A stretch of DNA of 64,000 bases from Stictocephala bisonia (taxonomy: Eukaryota; Arthropoda; Insecta; Hemiptera; Membracidae), in NCBI GenBank assembly GCA_035578905.1, contig JAQJVL010000523.1, positions 62,001-126,000 on the forward strand. The letters are read 5' to 3'. Position numbers and translations under genes: made by a program. The number at the start of each line of letters is the position of its first letter. Positions within the stretch are counted from its first letter, which is position 1. The notes beneath the pieces were generated by a model. That model saw only the letters and a program-made list of their open reading frames with translations, was not told the origin of the DNA and did not search any database. Below are positions 48,934-57,453 of this stretch, piece by piece.

Positions 48934-51900
48934 AACATCCTCTTTTATAAATATAGATTGACAAATATTAACATATTTTATATCATTTATCATTAACTCT
49001 ACAAACTTACAAAATTGGCAAAAAAGACGTAATCAATGTAGAACAATCTAGACTTGAAGGGTTACCCCTAGATATCCAGTATCAAGGTATGTGCATAACC
49101 AAAAGTTCGTGAATGAATTTAATTACAGGCCTGCTTTAGAAGACATCTGGTTGATTGGCAAGTTCAAATCAGAAATATGCATTAAAAAGGGATGTTTAAT
49201 AAATTATAACACTCATACTTTACATAAAACTATGGTAATTAATGAAAAAAATAAACCACCGTATAAGTATTAAATATCTATTCCTCAAGATACTGTTTGT
49301 CACTATTCAAGTATCTCTATTTCACCTTTCCCTTTCCATACTACTAATAGACGAAATCTCAGAAATAAAAGTTATATATGTAGTGTTTCATCCTATAACA
49401 CCGAAGAGTGATTGGTGAAGTAACTATAGTGGACAGAGACATTAAATGGAACATTCTGAGCAAGGTGGGTACCACAAAGTAACTAAGGTTCTTTAATTCT
49501 ATTGATCATGGTATTAGATACCATTCTAAGATACTTTTTAGAAGGTTGAAAGAGAGGGGGAGCATCAAAATAGAGTAGAATACCTGGATTTTACTGATGA
49601 CTCATGAATGTTCTCAAAACTAATCACTGATTTACAGAAGAAAAATCAGCTTTAACACTGGATCTTAGAAAGTTGGACTCAAAATCATCACAAGCTAAAC
49701 TGAAAAAATGGCAGCTGAGGAAATTAAAGAATTAAAACACTCTTGTTGTAAATGGCAGAAAGAATAAACTAAAGAGAGAGTACAACAATGAGTCTTGGAA
49801 ACGAAATCATATTATGTGATAACACTTCCAAGAAGTCAATGGCAACTGTACAAATTTCAGAGGAACAGAAACATTTCAAAGAGAGTTAAGTTGAGCCTTT
49901 TTATAACACAAACATTTAGTAATTTCTGTTATATAGGTGTGAAAAATTGAAAGTGATAATAAAAAATCCATTGCAAAAAATTGCTGACTAAGAATAATAA
50001 ATAAAGTATTCATAAAAGATATCAACAACTTATTATAAATGGTATAATAATGAAGAAATATGGAAAAGATGGATGGAAACAGGACAAACACTGAGAGAAC
50101 TAAGGGATGGAAGCATTGGACTCGAAGAGAAGCAATATTTGATGCCAATCAAAGGAGAGCGGAAGAAAAGTTGTGTGAAATGAGTTGATTCTATACAGGC
50201 CAATTAAAGGCACTGGTTGCATTCTAATATTTTTTGCCAGTTCCGAGTTAATAGAAATAATAATTTACAAGAAAAAATGTATAATTCTGGCTGAGTTTTC
50301 TGTTAGTTTGTATTATTGGTATTATTGGTGTCCATATATATTTATATATTGTTCATTATATGTTATTGTTAAAATATATCTCATTGTAAGGGCCTTTATG
50401 TATCAATTTTTCATAAGGCACTAACAACATATTTTTTTAAATATGTTGTTAAACATATTTAAAAAAATAAGGCCTTTAAACATATTTTTTTCTGTGATTT
50501 AACAAGCTATTTAATTATTTTATATTTAACCTATGCAACATGTACAGTACCTTGTGTGGCAATGCCTTATAAAATTAATGTTATTCGACAGCACAATTTA
50601 TTTCCTTATGTAGTGGAAATGACATTCTGAATATATAGGAAATATTTTGTTGAACTACTAAAAAACTTTTGAAAATTGAAAAAAAATTGTGCTTATGAAA
50701 AACTTTCAAATAAAAGAAAGTAAAAGAAACATATAAAATATATTTGTAAAGTGCCAGTTTAAGTCTAATAATAGCAATGAAAATAACACAATTATTTTTG
50801 TTTTAAAAAATACCACTTCATTTATGTGGTAAATCTAGAAAATATACCCTGAATAATGAAAGAAAGTTACTGGTGGAGTGTTTATTGGAAATTTGTAGTC
50901 CTATGTTTAACGTTTGAAGAGGTATTGAAGTAGAATGTTTGTAATCAAAAATAAGACAAAGTGTAACCTCTCTGTTGGTCACATTCTTTCATTAAACACG
51001 GTATACAGATATTAAAAGAATTTCGATTGAACTTTTAGGAAAAGGGTCTTTTGAAATCAGGAATCCATTGGCACATTTACCTCCGATCAGAATTCAGTTA
51101 CTAAAAACGTTAACAGTTTTATACAAAATTTCAAAAAATATTTTCCGAGATGAGTTAGTTCTTTGTTCTGAAATTTGATTAGGTTGAGGATTACTACTCA
51201 TCATCCTAATTGCAGATCATTAATATTAAAGTAAGAGAGAGCCTTGCAGCTATAATAGCTTTTATCACCTTTTTTTTTTTACATTAGTTTATTAGTATAC
51301 TTTACTTACATTCAAACCAAGGGCTTTAAAGAATTTGGATACACGAGCAAACGCCGGGCCAAACTGTTTACACTTGACGATGTAAGGTCGTAGCCATGCT
51401 GAGAGAGTATTGGTAATAACAGGAGATTCAAAGCGGTTATCACATAGCAGAATGGCACCAAAATCACTGCCATGGCGGATGACACGACCTACAGCTTGGT
51501 TAACCGCTCTCGCTGCTTCAAGATCATACCATTCACGGCCACTCAGAGCCTGCACACATTAACATAATTGAGTCAGTTGGATGAAACATTGGTCCCTTGC
51601 TAGAACAGTCTACAAAGAAGACAAGAGGAAAGAATGGACAGTAAAAAGCAGCATATAAGGCCATAAAAAGCTGCATTTCACAACGAAGTGCTACTTTATA
51701 TCCAATTTAATTAATTACCTATTATTAAATTAAAATATATAAGTCAAATTCAAAATTAGTACGTGATTAAACAGTTATCATCAACATTTTTATAGGTCTC
51801 TAGTTATAAAAATTTCCTTTATTAAATCACTAGTATGTTTAATATTTAACATAGCATGCAATCCAACTATATTATTTATATGTTTTGACAATGTTTATGT

Positions 51901-54900
51901 TTTTAATAATTCATTTTTGAAGATGACTTTAGACAGGAAGCCAAAATATAACATCTTTTAAGAAAATTTGTTGATTGGTAACTTATTAATTAAGATACAA
52001 ATAGCTGATTAACACTATTTTATCACATTAGATCTAAAAATCTGAAAACTATTGCTAGAGCTTAACTGTTAAACATATACAACCATTCCAATTACTTCAT
52101 GTGCTTCACAATAAAGTACAGATAATTAGTTGAAACTGTTAAAGAAATTTCATCGTAGTCACATAGTTAGTTAACTAATATTAATATGTTATGTGACAAG
52201 ACGAGACATAGAACTACACTGTTACCTTGGGGTTGTTCTTACGTAGTTGATCAGCATAAACCCTTTTTAGTACAACTCTTGCGTCTTTGAATGGTGGAAA
52301 AGGCAACCCTGTAACAATGACTGCACGGCAGCGTGAATCTGCAAAGTCCATACCTTCTGAGACCTTTCCTCGCAATACAGCAAGGAATACAGCACCACGA
52401 GATCCCTCGGCTTCCAGTGCTTGGGTGTAGTCACGCATAATATCAGCTAGACCATCTCGCCGCTGTGGCTCCACGTACAAGGGCTGCAATAATCATAAAC
52501 GTTAAACAACTTTACATGAACTATAATAACCTGTACAAAACACAAATACTGCAACTGAAAATGTTACACACTTCAGTAGAGATCATATAAAAACATGGAA
52601 TAAACACCAAAGTGGGCCAGATTGCTCTGATGTCATTTCCATTTTATTTTGACTCTTAATGCATTCAGTGCGGGTGACACAGCACTGTCCCATGGTCTGA
52701 CACACGCCAGGTTTGTATGGCACACTACTGTTCCATCCCCTCCCCCCACCAGCAAAAAATGGTTAGTGTGAGCTTAGGTTTGGTCCGGGACGGAGGGTTA
52801 TGTTGTTTTGGCTCTAGTGCATGCCTCTGATGTTACTGTTAGCATGGTTCTGACATCAGACATTTTTATTATTTTCATTCTTATTGAGTTTTAACTAGTA
52901 TATTTTTACAGTTAGTGATATAGCATAGTTAATGTTGTACAGTAGATATTTAGTGTTAGTGTCATAGTGTTGTTATAGTAGCATGAGTTTCAAACATGGC
53001 TAGTATATCACGAGACCTACAATTACCGAAAATCGAAATTGAGGATGATATTAGCGAGGTAAGTGGTGCAGAGGGGGAGTTTGAGTTTTGCGATGATGAC
53101 GATATTGACAACGATGACATTGTTTATGATCTTATATGGTTAAAACCTACTCAACAACTTAGAAGAGAACCATTTTTGTACGAAAAAAAGTTGCTAGTTG
53201 ACAAACCTGGTGATAATAACCCTATAGACTATTTTTCTTATGATCTTTGACGATGAACCAGTTCTTGAGAAAATTGTTTCTGAGACCAACAGAATCACCA
53301 GAAGCCTTGATCAGAGGGTTCCAACGTTATCGCAAGATAATGGAGTCAAGCAACATCAAGCGTGGCTATCCCTTGGATTGAGCAATCCCGTCCTTGCACG
53401 CATCCCACCTACGCAGTGAATGGTGGTGGTTCGGAAGTCACCCTTAAGCCGTTGGTCCTCAGGTTGTGTTAGCGAGGGCTTCTTAACCCTAACTTCACCA
53501 GGTAAAAAAGATGATCTTTAAGTTTTAACTTTTTTAAATAAGCCTTTGAGGTATTTTATGGCCATTCTGTACCTCCAAAATCAAGAATGAACGTTGGAAG
53601 CCATTAACGATTCCCAAATTCAAAACATTTATTGGTATCATGTTCCATCATATGGGCACAATTAGGGTTGTTAATTACTGGGAATTAATTATTTATTTGA
53701 CATTCCCATTTTTAGAAATAAAATGTCTCTTGAAAGGTTCTTAGTGATTCTCAGGTGCCTCCATTTTTTTGGACAATAATACAGTCACTGACAATAGGCT
53801 CTACAAAATCAGGCTACTCACAAAGTGGTTTAACACGTTGAGTGCTGACGACCCGGTTCCGGGTCCCGCGTGGCCGAGCGCCGAGTGCGCGTGCCCCGGA
53901 TCCGTGTCGCGCTGCAATGTTCTCTTATACTAGCTCTTGTGGAGGGAGGACTGTATGTCGCCCGCTCCTTCAGTGCAACACGTCCTATATTTTTGTGTTC
54001 GTCGTTTCCGCCTAGCGATTTTTTGAGTTTTCTTATATACGTTATTGTTTTTATAGTATTTAGTGAGTAGTTGCTTATATTATATTTGTATATAGTTTAT
54101 TTTTATTAGTGTTTTATATAGCTTATTATCATTTAGTGAAGTAATAGTGTTAATTTAAATAAAAATGGCTGATCGTAATGAAAGTGATGATGACCTTGGA
54201 AGTGACCGGAAACAGGAACAAATATTATTGGATGGCGTTGTAAATATTGTAAATATATAACAATTAGGTTTTAGTGAAATATAAAGTGTTTGTGACATTG
54301 TTTGGGTGCATTTTGAAAATGTTGCCATACATTTGCCTTCTTGGCGCATCCCCAGGAGCTGACGACCCGGATCCGACCCATGGATTTTTACTGACAGGGA
54401 ATGAACAATAAACCATCCCACCGACTTCCTGATCTCAAATTAGCATCTGAAAACACTAATGCTGAGTAGTTTTTTTGTTTTTAACTTTCAGATATAGACG
54501 TGGTATAGGTCTAACATGTATAGCAGTCAACGTGTTAACAATGAAAGGCTTAAGATGTATTACCCAGGTAAAGACTTGTCCCTTGATAAAGGAATGATTT
54601 TGTACTGTGGTTGTTTGCTTTTCCCTTGGAATAATAAAAGCCTTTGTTGGTACAAGAAGGCGTTTGTCCATATAATGCAAACGATACTTGTCAATAAATT
54701 CAAACTGTACAACTTCACAAAACCAAACAGCCCACTATCGCTATATGACTTCAGGCTGTCATAGCCTCACTGTTGCCTCTACCACCAGATCCAGTGGCTA
54801 GGGGGCTTAGGTACAGCAACACAAAACAAGTCCTTTCTAAACTGACAGAAAAAATATAAAATGGAAAAAAGCGATGTAGGGTATGTTACAGCGAAGTTAG

Positions 54901-57453
54901 AGAAAAAAATACTTTATATTTGCGCCCTGTCTCCCAGCACACCAGCGTTATGCCCTGTACCCTGTTATAAGAAATACCACGCTTAGAGATAAATTTTAAC
55001 AAAGGTTAGGGTGGTTTGTGATGTACATAGCTTTTTTTAGTGTACTTCAACTACCTAAATAAACATTCAATGTTGATAAAGCTTGAAAGCTTTAGGACTT
55101 TTTAAAAATTAATAAATTTATTGTTAATTGCTGGGAAAACTTTGAGGGACCACTGTACCCATGTGGGTGGATGGGAGGGTCAATACCACTGTAAGTGTAG
55201 GAGTAGTTAGGCGGGTTAACACTACTGTGCATGTATGGGCAGGTGGGTGGGTCAATACAACCGTATGTGTATGGATGGGGGTTTGGGATTATTCAGTTAG
55301 TCTAAACCTAGTATCTTCTAATATTAGTCATAAAGTAGATTGCTATGATCTTCAAGGACTATTTTATAGACTAGTCTTTCTGTTTTAACTAACTTTTAGT
55401 CTTGTGGCAACAACTAACTATAGTTCATTAATATACCTTCAATGTATTTATTTGAGACCATATGCCCTCTTGTTGCCAATAATTCACTGTTTTTTCCATC
55501 ATGGGGTAGGATGGGAAAAATAACAACACTCCATCTGGGATTACTCTGCAGAAATTAGTTAATATTCGGCCCAGATCCGATAAGTAGTTAGGATTATCCC
55601 TAGAACATAACAAAATATATTTTAAATATTATTCCTTTGGTAGAAGAAAAATAAGCTCTATACACCAGACACTAAATAAGAGATTATGTTTAAGAGGTTT
55701 TCTGTGTCAACAATCTCAAGAATGGAAAATCCAAAACCTCCATGGGTTTAGATATAAGCTAGGACACTTGAAAAAGTAAAATGACATGAAAACCATAATC
55801 CTTATTGTTATGGTCTCTGAGAAATCTGGGTTTATAGATACATACAAAAAAATAAATAAAAAAGAAAAAACACATTAAAAGTAAATTTTTGTTACAAAGT
55901 TCAATTTTTATCTTCCATTTACCATTCATTATTAATGATGAAAAATAATTGATATTTGTGAATTTGTTTTGGCCAAAGTTCATATACATTTCCATGTTAC
56001 GAGTGCCAAACATGTCAGCAGGCTCACATAACTAAGCAATCTAAAATATACACAGAATGTATTTCACATTAGCTAAATTGTACTGGCCAAAACAATTTGT
56101 ATACACAACTCCTACAGACAACAAATGGATATCGTAGAGAACAGCATTTAATACAGAATAAAATAATATGTAATAACTCTAAATAAAAATAAAAAATAAC
56201 GACTTAAGTGGCCTACACATGGACCGACCCGACTGTCCTATTCGACACATCGGCCCTAGCTGTTGTGTCGGGGTGTTCCCTACACACGCTCCGACTACAA
56301 GGACCGACCAGACCACCAGACTAATCTTGAACAAGTGTTTTCCTTATTTTCCAGCCTCTTTTTAACTACACACAGTGTAGCCTCAGGAGTCCATGTTTTT
56401 ATAAATATCAAATAGCATTAATTTCTTCAGCCCTGGTTAGAGTTATTTTTATTTTCTAGATTCCACAAACACCGGAATTCCTTCCACAACTCAATTAACT
56501 CTATTATTATAACTGTTTCTATTTGGTTAGCAAAAGATATTGTAAGAGAGCAGTAAACAGATCACTTCCAAAATCAAACTGAATGGTTTGGTCAGGGAAG
56601 TCGGGTACACATGTACCCACTGGTTGGGGTAGGGAGTGGGGCGGTCGATGGTTCACCCAACCCGACCGCCATTAGGTTGGGTCCGACAGTGCTACACATG
56701 TACCCACTGGTTGGGGTGGGGAGTGGGGCGGTCGATGGTTCACCCAACCCGACCGCCATTAGGTTGGGTTCGACAGTGCTACACATGTACCCACTGGTTG
56801 GGGTAGGGAGTGGGGCGGTCGATGGTTCACCCAACCCGACCGCCATTAGGTTGGGTCCGACAGTGCTACACATGTACCCACTGGTTGGAGTAGGGAGTGG
56901 GGCGGTCGATGGTTCACCCAACCCGACGGCCATTAGGTTGGGTCCGACAGAAATCATGATCCAACTGCGCTACACATGTCCCGACCGTAGGGGCCGATAA
57001 ATCGGAACGTGTGTAGGGCTTTTATTAACGTGTTGCTTAGAAGCTGTTATGTGAGTCGTAGCAATTATGATTTTCATGTTACTAAAAAATTATAAACAAT
57101 ATTACATAGAATTAGTGAAACAATGCTAGAATGTTATCCTCATTGCAGTAACTGAATAAAGAGTTAAATGAATCATCGATTTAAATGAAAGAAAAATGTA
57201 GTTATTCTCCATTAGATAGATTTTACTTTCAAAAGTGATTAAAAAACTTAGATATAAATTCGTGTGTACTTCTGCAAGGAGTCATGGCCAAGCATTGTGT
57301 CATTTATAAACACAAGCAGGGCATTTTAATTTTCCACACCTCAGGAAACTAAGCACAACGAAAAACTATGACACCTCCGCCCACTTACCTATTTGAATAA
57401 GAAGATGTTAGGTTCTCATTTGTTGGACCTTTGCTTAACACAGTAACACTTAC
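28319..57453 (-). CDS. RTEL1 DNA helicase, 3' part, eight exons
   Basis: Join (minus strand) 57453-57389, 55599-55437, 52483-52226, 51549-51310, 47593-47387, 32707-32510, 28914-28767, 28398-28319; 1,359 bp, 452 residues and TGA. RTEL1 is an FeS-dependent XPD-family 5'-3' helicase that dismantles D-loops, T-loops and G-quadruplexes in telomere maintenance and recombination control. Visible domains: motif IV region (GVLLFFPSYPMME, ~residue 50), motif V (RGKVSEGMDFADSRCRAVI, ~120), motif VI (AVNQAVGRVIRHGSDFGAI, ~175), an acidic linker with a basic nuclear signal (PKKRKLK), and one harmonin-like domain (~378-447), after which the protein stops. The Walker A, FeS and DEAH parts should lie to the right of the window. 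Vertebrate proteins have a second harmonin-like domain and further C-terminal motifs that are absent here. Introns are large, up to 14.7 kb, and hold most of the window's transposons. All junctions are in frame; an extra unseen phase-0 exon cannot be excluded. Confidence 0.93.
28767..28914 (-). CDS. RTEL1 exon, harmonin-like domain
   Basis: Acceptor 'attattttcag', donor 'atttattg|gtaag'. It encodes VKSRLNNERFALFKESVKNY and NMLHCLRKIFPDSATKDLF, helices of the domain that lets RTEL1 bind partner proteins. Phase 0 in, phase 1 out. Confidence 0.9.
29350..30396 (-). mobile_element. 5'-truncated RNase H-bearing LINE, with 13-bp target duplication
   Basis: The 3' part of a non-LTR retrotransposon inserted in an RTEL1 intron in the same orientation as the gene. 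A perfect 13-bp duplication, tgcctaaatacta, flanks it at 29337-29349 and 30397-30409. The 3' end carries an (aaact)n-like tail next to the left duplication. Only the last ~320 codons of ORF2 are present. Confidence 0.92.
29436..30386 (-). pseudogene. LINE ORF2 C-terminus: RNase H and CCHC-like finger
   Basis: In one frame on the minus strand: RNase H with its four acidic residues (FTDGSRMG, FQAEVTAI, LSDSQAAL, GNEQADALA) and the conserved WIPGHRGLEGNE. A conserved tail follows with CRLCGEDEESAEHIVLEC, a CxxC...HxxxxC zinc-binding motif typical of I/R1-type elements. A single in-frame TAA (about 30031) breaks the RNase H between DSWKV and the WIPGH block. Apart from that stop the frame is open, so the copy is young. 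Confidence 0.88.
30917..31130 (-). pseudogene. relic of an unidentified conserved protein, inverted copy
   Basis: Conceptual minus-strand reading gives SLNFEVTEYTEVIAWDMAKL, then SGDIPDWNVKNFRCHTQAVE with a frame change between. The same protein block reads on the + strand at 31430-31600. I recall similar 'CHTQAVER' proteins as repeated, uncharacterised sequences in arthropod genomes, but cannot name the family. Confidence 0.5.
31190..31745 (+). pseudogene. relic of an unidentified conserved protein, forward copy
   Basis: The conceptual reading, with several stops and shifts, gives in order NILLAMICDDRTPIREL, TPSLNFEATHYTAQITWNRA, KLTSPTLL, SGDIPDWNSKNFPFHTQ, then RDGFVTATFKSRFIMPDF and AIKSQYK. 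It starts just after a poly-G run. It is an inverted partner of 30917-31130. Function is unknown to me; it is not intact. Confidence 0.5.
32510..32707 (-). CDS. RTEL1 exon with nuclear localisation signal
   Basis: Acceptor 'tttttttcag', donor 'gttacag|gtaaag'; 66 codons in phase 0. An acidic run (QEEEEAF) precedes a basic cluster (TPKKRKLKIV) that would act as a nuclear localisation signal. The rest is a polar linker leading to the harmonin-like domain. Confidence 0.88.
32818..33068. repeat. 68-bp tandem repeat, about 3.5 copies
   Basis: Nearly identical units with 'aactgcaccaagtgggaact' and 'acgacgaaaagacaaaatta'. The first unit boundary lacks about 21 bp, so one unit is shorter. It lies in the 14.7-kb RTEL1 intron. 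The + strand open frame across it (32647-32925) is incidental. Confidence 0.9.
34248..35132 (-). mobile_element. internally deleted mariner, 885 bp
   Basis: Perfect ~25-bp inverted ends (cgaggtacgtccagaaagta) flanked by TA at 34246-34247 and 35133-35134. Full-length mariners are about 1.3 kb; the missing ~400 bp is inside the transposase gene. Confidence 0.92.
34347..34970 (-). pseudogene. mariner transposase with in-frame internal deletion, 207 aa
   Basis: The frame is open from MSVLIENPAAC to the stop, but a mariner transposase is about 345 residues. The N-terminal helix-turn-helix domain is complete (DIYRQICEVYG, SMVRRWVRQFNEGR, KRSGRPSL). The protein then jumps from DETLR to KLRRAIQNK, losing the centre with the first catalytic Asp. 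The second and third are kept (VFLHDNARPH and YSPDLTPSDFHLF), 34 residues apart, as in DD34D mariners. The product could bind DNA but not cut it. It ends KCLQNFGSYVEK, a complete C-terminus. Confidence 0.9.
35177..37400 (-). mobile_element. decayed CR1/jockey-like LINE
   Basis: A non-LTR retrotransposon fragment in the RTEL1 sense orientation. ORF2 pieces appear in the correct order on the minus strand. An AT-rich 3' region faces 35177. The 5' end is not definable. It interrupts the hAT-like copy B. Confidence 0.7.
35523..36657 (-). pseudogene. LINE reverse transcriptase, broken
   Basis: Minus-strand pieces: KVIPVQKKG, YRPISIIPVVSKVLETVLNN (fingers), FGYRSGLGT; then GSPQGSILGSLLFIIFINDL and YLFADDL (catalytic F/YADD box); then HSHLSYGTLLWGHKS and LFKLQKQYIRLMCG (thumb). 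Stops near 36350 and 35990 and a frame change near 35790 break it. The order and spacing match CR1/Crack-like elements. Confidence 0.82.
37405..37560 (-). repeat. SINE family 2 fragment, inverted
   Basis: Matches the 3' half of the SINE in reverse, including 'gtactatctgag'-type text and 'tgaatagcccaacagccagg'. It is truncated where the SINE's middle begins. Confidence 0.55.
37987..39539. mobile_element. non-autonomous piggyBac-type element, ~1,553 bp
   Basis: The right end reads, inverted, 'ccctgcagaactggcgcc' next to TTAA (39540-39543). The left end has 'ctctgcagcactgg' next to TGAA (37983-37986), a mutated TTAA. The related repeat near 62430-62470 lacks this block and has a single TTAA at the joint, so the insertion boundaries are confirmed. 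Internal repeats of the end sequence occur near 38015 and 39340. No transposase was recognised. Confidence 0.75.
40979..41298. repeat. 40-bp minisatellite, eight copies
   Basis: Units of 'caatggagggagtgtagtga' plus 'actgactgtgctttgtggtg' with few variants (caat/aaat, tagtga/tagaga). It lies in the 14.7-kb RTEL1 intron. Confidence 0.95.
41710..41743. other. perfect 13-bp-arm hairpin next to the minisatellite
   Basis: cctttagttagat and its exact inverse atctaactaaagg are separated by 8 bp. It lies 22 bp before array 2 of the 36-bp family. No equivalent was found beside the other arrays. Confidence 0.7.
41765..42395. repeat. 36-bp minisatellite, array 2
   Basis: About 17 copies of a unit with 'ggtattgacccacccgcccg' and 'cccatacacaaaca'. 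Some units lack 12 bp, and one has extra 'accc' repeats. The array contains a duplicated segment of several units. Open frames on both strands are side effects of the unit length. Confidence 0.95.
42396..42990. other. intronic DNA before the CR1-like LINE
   Basis: No feature recognised except a unique AT-rich sequence; the LINE's 5' boundary may fall in this interval. Confidence 0.35.
42991..43675 (+). pseudogene. LINE ORF1 with SGNH-esterase-like segment, broken
   Basis: Two + strand frames (42991-43317 and 43433-43675) carry IIIAGNNDLSN, resembling the GxND block III, and FTHHGQYLNKRGKEKL, resembling the catalytic DxxH block V of SGNH hydrolases found in ORF1 of CR1-type elements. A stop and shift lie between them. 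Substitutions in the catalytic Asp position suggest it is inactive. Confidence 0.65.
43840..46474 (+). pseudogene. LINE ORF2: endonuclease and reverse transcriptase, broken
   Basis: The endonuclease starts FWNSQGLMNKIDIL and FDVICLAEHWL with in-frame stops after it, followed by ITGDFNVDLLGN near 44250. The reverse transcriptase follows: VTPIHKGG near 45250, FSDQQFGFRKN, FDISKAFNTVSHEIL (first catalytic Asp), FNIYINDLPMCL and FLFADDLGLNI-like YLFADDL (catalytic pair) at about 45720. The thumb region HSHLTYCALIWGHQ is at about 46110. Frameshifts near 45270, 45650 and 46170 and many stops in 44300-45230 show it is old. Confidence 0.85.
46856..47386. other. intron, nothing recognised
   Basis: AT-rich RTEL1 intron sequence between the LINE tail and the exon. 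Confidence 0.4.
47387..47593 (-). CDS. RTEL1 exon, post-helicase linker
   Basis: Acceptor 'cactctttcag', donor 'ccctctcag|gtactt'; 69 codons in phase 0. It encodes PPLRAVEAGASFDYVDSTVR, an acidic/polar stretch with TEEQTQKEN, and SPNGLLDALDIPSQ. It follows the helicase core directly, as in other RTEL1 proteins (GLLxAL motif). Confidence 0.85.
48338..48950 (+). repeat. interspersed element ending in (TA)n
   Basis: It begins 'gaactagctgtacccgcccg' (cttcgccgg follows) and ends with 'catcaaacttcacagaaacc', 'agtttcatggcgatcggttg' and a (TA)n run. I recognise this pair of phrases as recurrent in insect genomes, probably a non-autonomous RTE-like element, but cannot name it. The (AT)n run is 48893-48931. 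Confidence 0.55.
48957..51309. other. RTEL1 intron, no gene recognised
   Basis: Small open frames (49091-49273, 49876-50148, 50185-50424) show no recognised family. A short palindromic block lies near 50430-50470 (ttaaatatgttg ... aacatatttaa). Confidence 0.4.
51310..51549 (-). CDS. RTEL1 exon, helicase motif VI
   Basis: Acceptor 'taatgtgtgcag', donor 'tttgaat|gtaagt'; 80 codons, phase 0. It reads ALSGREWYDLEAARAVNQAV, GRVIRHGSDFGAILLCDNRF and LSAWLRPYI. The Q and the two R residues of the QAxGRxIRH motif VI, which contact ATP, are intact. Confidence 0.96.
52226..52483 (-). CDS. RTEL1 exon, helicase motif V
   Basis: Acceptor 'atgattattgcag', donor 'cccaag|gtaaca'; 86 codons, phase 0. It reads PLYVEPQRRDGLADIMRDYT, then FLAVLRGKVSEGMDFADSRC and VIVTGLPFPPFKDARVVLKR. 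The RGKxSEGxDF motif V is intact. Confidence 0.96.
53290..53525 (+). repeat. 5S rRNA-derived SINE, copy 3
   Basis: Matches 900-1160 over its whole length: 'gttatcgcaagataatggag', 'tcaagcaacatcaagcgtgg', 'gtcacccttaagccgttggt' and the tail 'ctaacttcaccaggtaaaaa'. A small deletion removes part of the C-box region. It is inserted within the piggyBac transposase frame. Confidence 0.75.
53834..54534 (+). mobile_element. non-autonomous piggyBac-type element, 701 bp, nested in a piggyBac
   Basis: Flanked by TTAA at 53830-53833 and 54535-54538. The ends are cacgttgagtgctgac and its near inverse (agcagtcaacgtg). A short frame at 54164 begins MADRNESDDDLGSDRKQEQ, resembling the acidic N-terminus of a piggyBac transposase, and stops after 31 codons, which suggests a deletion derivative. 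The first 70 bp are GC-rich (ccggttccgggtcccgcg), unlike the surroundings. Confidence 0.88.
55158..55285. repeat. 36-bp minisatellite, array 3 (inverted, degenerate)
   Basis: About 3.5 diverged copies. Phrases such as 'gtatgggcaggtgggtgggt' and 'caatacaaccgtatg' are the reverse complement of the unit of arrays 1 and 2. Confidence 0.7.
55437..55599 (-). CDS. RTEL1 exon, helicase motif IV region
   Basis: Acceptor 'ttatgttctag', donor 'ttgaag|gtatat'; 163 bp, entered with one base of a split Arg codon. It reads DNPNYLSDLGRILTNFCRVI, PDGVLLFFPSYPMMEKTVNY and WQQEGIW. The LxFFPSYPxME block is characteristic of the RTEL1/XPD family. Confidence 0.96.
56200..57025. mobile_element. terminal-inverted-repeat element enclosing a minisatellite
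   Basis: The left end 'ggcctacacatggaccgac' and the right end, inverted 'gccctacacacgttccgat', are imperfect inverses. The left part also holds 'tcctattcgacacatcggcc' and the right 'ggggccgataaatcgg'. It is a non-autonomous DNA transposon of PIF/Harbinger-like style; target duplication is unclear (TTA-rich flanks). An 87-bp tandem array fills its centre. Confidence 0.5.
56605..56960. repeat. 87-bp tandem repeat, four copies
   Basis: Almost identical units containing 'acatgtacccactggttggg', 'gtggggcggtcgatggttca' and 'cccaacccgaccgccattag'. As 87 is divisible by three, open frames run through on both strands (29-residue repeats); these are not considered genes. The unit's ends resemble the host element's termini. 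Confidence 0.95.
57389..57453 (-). CDS. RTEL1 exon (first visible)
   Basis: Acceptor 'tggtcatttacag', donor 'caaatag|gtaagt'; 65 bp. It reads VSVTVLSKGPTNENLTSSYSN plus two bases of Arg. It corresponds to the IWVxVVPRGPxxxxLxSxF segment that precedes motif IV in RTEL1. The next upstream exon was not found to the right within this window. Confidence 0.85.

Larger units (their letters stand above)
52996..54960 (+). pseudogene. piggyBac transposase, interrupted and broken
   Basis: Start MASISRDLQLPKIE, an acidic N-terminal region (FEFCDDDDIDNDD), then NPIDYF and, after a shift, FDDEPVLEKIVSETNR, the usual opening of the piggyBac core. It resumes after the SINE with a damaged stretch (PLTIPEFKTFIG-like, 53600-53830), and after the nested element with YYPGKDLSLDKGMILY and CGCLLFP, near the second catalytic Asp. 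A large part of the catalytic core is deleted near 54770-54840. The C-terminal cysteine finger is recognisable as KKRCRVCYSEVREKNTLY at about 54865. Confidence 0.8.
52660..55010 (+). mobile_element. decayed piggyBac transposon with two nested insertions
   Basis: The left end is TTAA (52656-52659) followed by tgcattcagtgcgggtgaca, a piggyBac-style terminus. Transposase fragments follow on the + strand. A 5S-derived SINE (53290-53525) and a smaller piggyBac-type element (53834-54534) interrupt it. The right terminus was not found, so the end is approximate. It lies antisense in an RTEL1 intron. Confidence 0.75.

Noticed and set aside
49091..49273. 60-codon + strand frame in an RTEL1 intron
   Set aside because: No recognised family and no clear splice sites; the surrounding sequence looks like transposon debris.
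56592..57000. Open frames of 121 and 129 codons on opposite strands
   Set aside because: They are readings of the 87-bp repeat (29 codons per unit), mirrored on both strands.
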